Of a DNA stretch of 64,000 nucleotides, positions 59,049 to 64,000 are shown in pieces (positions within the stretch are counted from its first letter, which is position 1; each line of letters begins with the position of its first letter). The notes beneath the pieces are model-generated. The model made no database searches. It had not been told where the DNA came from and saw only the letters and a list, made by a program, of their open reading frames with translations. Both the position numbers and the translations under genes were made by a program. The stretch is from Bacillota bacterium (GTDB lineage Bacteria; Bacillota; Clostridia; Christensenellales; CAG-138), in assembly GCA_023395595.1 (NCBI GenBank), contig JAEWYO010000044.1, positions 6,449 through 70,448 of the forward strand, read 5' to 3'.

Positions 59049-60565
59049 CGCAATTCGATCTTCCGCGCTGCACGCCGGAAGAGATCGGTCTTTCCAGCAC
59101 GCAGGTTGCTTCTTGTATTCAGGCGCTCAACCACGACCTGACCACCATGAACGGGTTTATGGCGGCGCGCTATGGCAAAGTATTCGCTGAGTGCTGGTGG
59201 TCTCCGTTTCGCGCGGGGCTTGTGCACAGCAACCACTCCTTTGGAAAAAGCTATACCGCAACGGCGATCTGCATCGCCCAGCAGGAAGGTAAACTCCATC
59301 TCGACGAGCGCATGGCGGACATCTTTGCCGAGGAGATCGCCAGTCGCAATCTCCGCCTCGATGAGCGGACGCGCCGCATCACCATACGCCATGTATTGAC
59401 CATGACAAACGGCATGGTGCACCATCCCGACATGGCGGGCGACTGGATCGGCAACTATTTCGCTACGCCCATGGCGCACGAGCCGGGTACGTACTTTGCT
59501 TACAACTCCGCGGGTTCGTGTATGCTCGGCGCGATCATTCTCAAGCGCACGGGGCAGAACCTGAAGGAGTATCTCACCCCGCGTTTGTTTGACAAGATCG
59601 GCATCGACGCAAATCGCTTCGTCTGGTGTAAGTTTCCCAATGGAATCGACGGCGAGCCGGGCACTTTTGCCACCACGGAGGATAATCTACGCCTTGCCCA
59701 GCTCTACTGCAGCGGCGGCGTTTGGAGCGGTGAACAGATTCTCGATTCAAATTTTGTACAAGAAGCGCTCTCGGTTCAGATTGAGAATCCCTATGCGCCG
59801 GAGCAGAAGGACGGCAGATGCGGCTACGGCTATCAGCTCTGGGCCTGCAGCATCCCCGGTGTGTTCCGATTTGACGGTGGACAGGGACAATATGGCATCC
59901 TCTGGCCGGAGAAGCAGCTTGTCATCTCGTTGCACGAGGGTGCGTTTGCGCCCGTCGGCCCGCAGAAGACGCTCGATGTGCTCTATGAGCATCTGCTTCT
60001 GCCGATGCTGGATGAGCCGCTCCCGACCGCGGATAAAGAATACCGCGCACTGCTTGCACTTGAGAATGCGCAGGCGCTGACGCGAGGCGACGTCGGCAGT
60101 ACGCTGCCGGACGATGGTTGGAACGGCACTTATTCGGTGCAATCCGGCGTGTTTGATCCGTGGTTTGCCGTGGCTCCGCCGGGCGTTGGCGACCTGTTTG
60201 CCGCGTTTCGGGCGCCGGAGCACGACCGACGAATCCACAGCTTCACACTCTGGGTCTTAGCCAGACAGGTCTCGCTGACGCTGGATTCCGGTGCGGAGAT
60301 CTACGCATATCTCGACGGTACACTGCACGAGTGCGCTGTCCCCACCCCGTTCCCCGCGCTGAGCGCCTATGCAGCAACCGCGCGGCTGCTGCCGGACGGT
60401 GCGCTGGAGCTGCGCATTCGCTGGCTCAACGGCTGGTTTGAGACGATGCTACTCTTTGCGCAATCGGAGAACGGGCTGGCTGTTACGATGAAAAAACTCC
60501 GGCTCAATGCGGCCGACAACTATTTGATCGAAACCTGCTTTGCGGTACGGCAAAGCTGCGTTTGA
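59045..60565 (+). CDS. serine hydrolase, beta-lactamase fold (esterase-like)
   Basis: A 506-residue protein with SFGK (Ser65/Lys68), the Tyr motif AYNSAGS (about 159), and a C-terminal beta domain of about 150 residues. Catalytic positions, length and domain layout match the 21673-23181 protein, its paralogue at the far end of the island (shared blocks such as FAxxWWxPFxxG and YLxPRLFDKIGIDA). There is no signal peptide. It is translationally coupled to the MFS gene (4-base overlap), suggesting that the ester or its product is what the MFS protein carries (inference). Confidence 0.85.
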   Translation: MTQFDLPRCTPEEIGLSSTQVASCIQALNHDLTTMNGFMAARYGKVFAECWWSPFRAGLVHSNHSFGKSYTATAICIAQQEGKLHLDERMADIFAEEIASRNLRLDERTRRITIRHVLTMTNGMVHHPDMAGDWIGNYFATPMAHEPGTYFAYNSAGSCMLGAIILKRTGQNLKEYLTPRLFDKIGIDANRFVWCKFPNGIDGEPGTFATTEDNLRLAQLYCSGGVWSGEQILDSNFVQEALSVQIENPYAPEQKDGRCGYGYQLWACSIPGVFRFDGGQGQYGILWPEKQLVISLHEGAFAPVGPQKTLDVLYEHLLLPMLDEPLPTADKEYRALLALENAQALTRGDVGSTLPDDGWNGTYSVQSGVFDPWFAVAPPGVGDLFAAFRAPEHDRRIHSFTLWVLARQVSLTLDSGAEIYAYLDGTLHECAVPTPFPALSAYAATARLLPDGALELRIRWLNGWFETMLLFAQSENGLAVTMKKLRLNAADNYLIETCFAVRQSCV

Positions 60566-60604
60566 CTTCTGAATCGCAGAAAACGACCTGATTCCTCCCT
60601 TTAG

Positions 60605-60650
60605 CAAAGACACGGCAGCGGAGCAAGAACCGCATGCCGTGTCTTTGTTT
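60605..60650 (+). terminator. terminator after the serine hydrolase gene
   Basis: The perfect 12-bp stem CAAAGACACGGC/GCCGTGTCTTTG (60605-60616 and 60636-60647) is followed by TTTGATT. It sits between converging genes. Confidence 0.75.
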
Positions 60651-60672
60651 GATTCCCGAATAGTCGGTAGTT

Positions 60673-62277
60673 TTATTTCTCTGCGAGGGACGAATATTTG
60701 CTGCGATATTCGCTTGGTGTCATGTTTTCATACTTTTTAAACACCTGCGTGAAATGCGAAAAATAGGAATATCCCAGCTCCAGCGCGATCATCCCAACGG
60801 AGATATTGGAGTGCTCCAGCATCTCCTTTGCTGCGGTGACTTTGGAGAGCGCGATGTATTCCTTGATATTTTGCCCGGTCTCCCGCTTGAAGAGTTTGGT
60901 GAAATACTCCGCGCTGAGGTTGACGTGATCCGCCACGTCCTTGACCGTAATCGGGTTTGCGATGTTGTTTGCAATATAGCTCTTGGCCCGCTCTACGTCG
61001 CTCTTTGGCATATTGTGCCGCTGCGCGCTGTCGATGGCGTTGAGCATGAAACTCACGCCCTTTCGCAGCGACTCAACATCCTTAAAGCTATCCATATAGT
61101 CGGTGTAGGTATAGCCTTCGTGGAACAGTTCACTCATATCGACATTGTTGTTGTAAAAAAAGCCGAGGAAGATATGCGTGAGCTGCTGATGCAGTTCGCA
61201 GAGCGACTTGAATTTATTGTTGCTGTTGGCGATGGTGTTTCGTAAAAACGAATCGATCTCGCTCTCCAAAATTCGCTTCTGCCCAGCTGCGATCAGCGTT
61301 TTCCAGCGCTCAGTACTCTCGGCAAGGTTGGTTGAGGAAGCTGAGGCAATGTTTTGTCCGGAGATAGCATAGATGCCACTCGTGTTTGAAATGTTTTCGT
61401 CGAGATACTGGTGTATGAGCTTGATCTCGTCCCGCATGTCCTTGCAGGCAACCCAGTTTCCGGCATAGCAGGTCAGCGTTTCATTCGGCAGTTCCGCGCA
61501 GAGCATCTCATAAAACGCCTGATATTGCTCGGACGTGATTGCCAGTTCCTCCTCCGTTGCGGAAAACAGCACGAGCACAAAGATGCGATAACGGTTTACC
61601 GTGCTGAGTTTTAACACAGGATAGATCATGTTCGCCTGCTTCAGCGCGTTGGAAATCGCTTTATGGATCGACTTTTCAGAGAAGATCGGTTCACTGGAGT
61701 TGCGAAACGACTGCACGTTGATGAAGATGATCTGCACGCGCTTGTCCTCGTGGATCGGATAGCCCATCTTGTTCAGAAACTCGATAGACGAATCCACATC
61801 CTCCGGAATACGCGAAAAAAGCTGGGTGACCACATGGTTCATCAGCTCGGTCTCGTTGGTTTCAAGCAGTTGGCCGTATTGCTGGAGCCGCTCGCGCTTG
61901 CGCTGCTGATAGAGGTGCTGGAGCGCGCGGCGCAGGCAATCCTCAATCACCTCATACGGTGCAGGCTGTAAAAGATAATCAAAGCAGCCGAGTTTGATAC
62001 TCTCCTGCGCATAGGAAAACTCCGCATGTGAGGTGAGCAGGATGCGCAGCGTGTCCGGATAACGCGCCTGCACCTGTCGGTTGAGCTCCAGACCGTTTTC
62101 ACCCGGCATCTCGATATCCGTGAGCATGATATCGATTGCAAGCTCCTCAAAAACCTCCAGTGCCTGCTCCGTGCTGGTAGCAGAGCGGACGTTGTCGATG
62201 CCAAGCTCGCGGAAGTGCACGCCGGAAAGGATGCTGTTGAGCACCGATATTTGATCGTCAACGATCAATACGTTCAT
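60673..62277 (-). CDS. AraC-type response regulator (YesN-like)
   Basis: A 534-residue regulator. The receiver domain has DD at 7-8 and phospho-acceptor Asp54 in LTDIEMP. A long middle region precedes a C-terminal AraC double helix-turn-helix (IANNIANPITVKDVADHVNLSAEYFTKLFKRETGQNIKEYI...GYSYFSHFTQVFKKYENMTPSEYR). The ATG at 62277 has GGGAG about 8 bp upstream and overlaps the end of the kinase gene by 20 bp, a sign of coupled translation. The likely target is the second LplABC set or the esterase island; this is inferred from proximity. Confidence 0.92.
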   Translation of the reverse strand: MNVLIVDDQISVLNSILSGVHFRELGIDNVRSATSTEQALEVFEELAIDIMLTDIEMPGENGLELNRQVQARYPDTLRILLTSHAEFSYAQESIKLGCFDYLLQPAPYEVIEDCLRRALQHLYQQRKRERLQQYGQLLETNETELMNHVVTQLFSRIPEDVDSSIEFLNKMGYPIHEDKRVQIIFINVQSFRNSSEPIFSEKSIHKAISNALKQANMIYPVLKLSTVNRYRIFVLVLFSATEEELAITSEQYQAFYEMLCAELPNETLTCYAGNWVACKDMRDEIKLIHQYLDENISNTSGIYAISGQNIASASSTNLAESTERWKTLIAAGQKRILESEIDSFLRNTIANSNNKFKSLCELHQQLTHIFLGFFYNNNVDMSELFHEGYTYTDYMDSFKDVESLRKGVSFMLNAIDSAQRHNMPKSDVERAKSYIANNIANPITVKDVADHVNLSAEYFTKLFKRETGQNIKEYIALSKVTAAKEMLEHSNISVGMIALELGYSYFSHFTQVFKKYENMTPSEYRSKYSSLAEK

Positions 62278-64000
62278 TCGCGTCACTCCCTTGCTCAAAT
62301 TGCAGCGGCAGATAGATGAGCGAGCATGCGCCGCCGTTTGGCGCGTTGAAAAACGCCACCTGAAAATCGTTTTGATAGATCAGCGCCATCCTGCGTTTGA
62401 GATTGCTGATGCCGATGTGGTATTGCTCAAACTGCTCGTCGGGCTCCGAGAGCTTCTTGAGCACCTCGTTGCTGTATCCGGCTCCGTTGTCACTCAGGCG
62501 CAGGCGTAAATAGGGGCGCGCTTCGATCTCAATTTTGTCAATCTGCACACCAAAGCGCAAAAACTTCTTGCTATTGGTGTTGTATTTATAGGAATTTTCC
62601 AAAAACGTCTGCACAACCAGAGGCGGTACACGGCAGTCCAGCAGAGACGGATCGACCTCCAGGTCCAGCAGGAGCGGATGCGCGCGATCCATCTGGATAA
62701 TGTGGTAATAATCCTGCGCCTCGTCCAGCTCCGACTTGAGCGACACGAGCAGCAGATTATCGTGAAAGACATAGCGCAGGTGGTTGGAAAACGCGAGGAT
62801 CATCAACCGGATCTTCTCAATTTCGCCGCGCTCAGACATATGATACAGGCTCTTGAGGCAGTTGAGGAAGAAATGCGAACGCGTTTGCAATTGATAGTAT
62901 TGCAAGAGCGCGTGCTCGGTCTCCTGCGTCTTGGTGCGGTTGGCCTGCTCGAGTTGCACCTTTTGCTCGACCAGCGCATCCAGCGCCACACGGATGGTTG
63001 AAAACTCCAGCAAGTTATCCTGATCCGTCTTGACCGTTTCCGCCGAGCCCGAGAGCTGGCGCGAAGCGTTTGTGATCTGGTTGAGCGGATAGATCAGGAT
63101 GCGGTTGATGAATGCGTAGATGACGAGAAACAGCCCGCAGATGATGAAGAGCACGATCACAAACAGAATCACCGAGATGCGCGAATAGCTCCAGATGCCC
63201 TGCAGCGACATGATGCCCGAAAGCCCAATGTCAAACGCCGGATAATAGTCCGATTGTATGATATTACCGACATAGAAGTTTTTCACGAGGTTTGCATCCG
63301 CGCTCTGGATCATCTCCAGCGTGATGCCTTCGCTCGCGGCGTAGTCTGCGTTGGTTAAAATCTGATCCTGCGTGAAGAAGGCATATTTGATCGCCTCCAC
63401 TCCTTTTGTGTGGGTGCCGATAAACGCGTTGAGATCCAGAATCGAGCAAACGTAGAGATCCTGCAGGCGGTATGCGTTCATGAGCAGCACGGTTTGATCA
63501 TCCGAATACGCCGTCCAGCGCATCAGGTCTGCCTGTCCCGATTCCAGCCAGTGGTCGCGAATTTGGTTCATGAATTCCATCTGCACGCGCGTGATGGTTC
63601 CGCCGAGGAAGTTGTGCCCAATGCAATAGAAGAACTCCGAGCGTGATTTGTTGAACAGAAAGATTGCCCCCGCGCTGGACACACGGTTGTTCATGAGCTT
63701 TCTGAGGTTGTATTCCGGCAGGATTTTTTGATCATCCGTGAGTAGATCGGCTTTGTTGGCCAGCAGCATAAAATCCGTATCGGTGGAATAGACGCTCTGG
63801 TTGAAGGAGGTCATATCCTGCAGCTCATAGATCAGATTGCTGGAATACACATCCAGCGCGGCCTGATTGCTGAAGATGAGCTGCTGCTCATACATCCAGA
63901 CGGAATAGAGCCCGTATGCGACGAGGCAAAGCAGCGTGATCAGCAGCAGGATCACGAAATATTGAATCAGGCTTTTCTTGGCGGAACGAACCCGTTTCAC
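62258..64000 (-). CDS. sensor histidine kinase (YesM-like), reaching the window edge
   Basis: At least 580 residues are visible. The first helix (about 11-31) precedes an extracellular domain, a second helix (about 276-298) and HAMP-like sequence (INRILIYPLNQITNASRQLSG), followed by the His_kinase box SHFFLNCLKSLYH, N-box VQTFLENSYKYN and G-box DNGAGYSNEV. The frame begins with a GTG exactly at the right edge, so the true start may be there or just outside. It pairs with the overlapping YesN-like regulator and is a second, only distantly similar, relative of the kinase at 34694. Confidence 0.9.
   Translation of the reverse strand: MKRVRSAKKSLIQYFVILLLITLLCLVAYGLYSVWMYEQQLIFSNQAALDVYSSNLIYELQDMTSFNQSVYSTDTDFMLLANKADLLTDDQKILPEYNLRKLMNNRVSSAGAIFLFNKSRSEFFYCIGHNFLGGTITRVQMEFMNQIRDHWLESGQADLMRWTAYSDDQTVLLMNAYRLQDLYVCSILDLNAFIGTHTKGVEAIKYAFFTQDQILTNADYAASEGITLEMIQSADANLVKNFYVGNIIQSDYYPAFDIGLSGIMSLQGIWSYSRISVILFVIVLFIICGLFLVIYAFINRILIYPLNQITNASRQLSGSAETVKTDQDNLLEFSTIRVALDALVEQKVQLEQANRTKTQETEHALLQYYQLQTRSHFFLNCLKSLYHMSERGEIEKIRLMILAFSNHLRYVFHDNLLLVSLKSELDEAQDYYHIIQMDRAHPLLLDLEVDPSLLDCRVPPLVVQTFLENSYKYNTNSKKFLRFGVQIDKIEIEARPYLRLRLSDNGAGYSNEVLKKLSEPDEQFEQYHIGISNLKRRMALIYQNDFQVAFFNAPNGGACSLIYLPLQFEQGSDANERIDR

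Noticed and set aside
1..64000. CRISPR arrays, insertion sequences or prophage genes
   Set aside because: No regularly spaced repeats, transposase, integrase or structural phage proteins were found on either strand.

Overview
The window is a 64 kb chromosomal segment of a moderately GC-rich member of the Bacillota, most likely an anaerobic member of the Clostridia (inference). The grounds are strong AGGAGG-type ribosome binding sites, sigma-A-like promoters, lipobox substrate-binding proteins, LplABC-type sugar ABC transporters paired with YesM/YesN two-component systems, a YesL-like protein, and a CoA-transferase/thiolase type of acid metabolism. No transposase, CRISPR array, rRNA or phage gene was seen.

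Layout. (1) 1-1.7 kb: the 3' end of murC, a carboxylesterase, and tRNA-Arg(CCT), whose 3' end is repeated 421 bp downstream so that the two copies bracket a tiny AT-rich insert with one small membrane-protein gene. (2) 1.7-9.0 kb: a tocopherol-cyclase-like protein, a TetR regulator divergent from an oleate hydratase, a DEAD-box RNA helicase, an AIM24-family protein and a small membrane protein. (3) 9.0-21.4 kb: an acyl-CoA/keto-acid block on the minus strand (KAS III-like enzyme, CoA-transferase, two alpha/beta hydrolases, SDR dehydrogenase, thiolase, with a plus-strand TetR gene inside it). It is transcribed divergently from a complete branched-chain-amino-acid-type ABC transporter (livHMGF plus a binding lipoprotein). 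Together these could import and oxidise a 3-hydroxy or 3-oxo short-chain acid to acetyl-CoA.

(4) 21.7-60.6 kb: a carbohydrate-ester island. Fifteen esterase-like proteins sit here: ten alpha/beta-hydrolase proteins, three beta-lactamase-fold serine hydrolases, one CE2-like and one SASA-like SGNH esterase. Two LplABC sugar transporters, a YesLMN regulatory set, two GH13_18-type phosphorylases (one a good sucrose phosphorylase), a P-loop small-molecule kinase, a LacI regulator, a DUF3237 protein, a NIF3-like protein and an MFS transporter accompany them. I recognise no signal peptide on any of the esterases. The simplest reading is that acylated (acetylated or otherwise esterified) sucrose-like glycosides are imported intact, stripped of acyl groups in the cytoplasm and then phosphorolysed. 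Two of the esterases, and one domain of a third, have lost the nucleophilic serine, and three consecutive-type paralogues carry an unusual C-terminal copper-amine-oxidase-N-like domain. (5) 60.7-64 kb: a second YesN/YesM two-component pair, with the kinase running to the window edge.

All functions are read from sequence motifs and gene context only; no database search was run.
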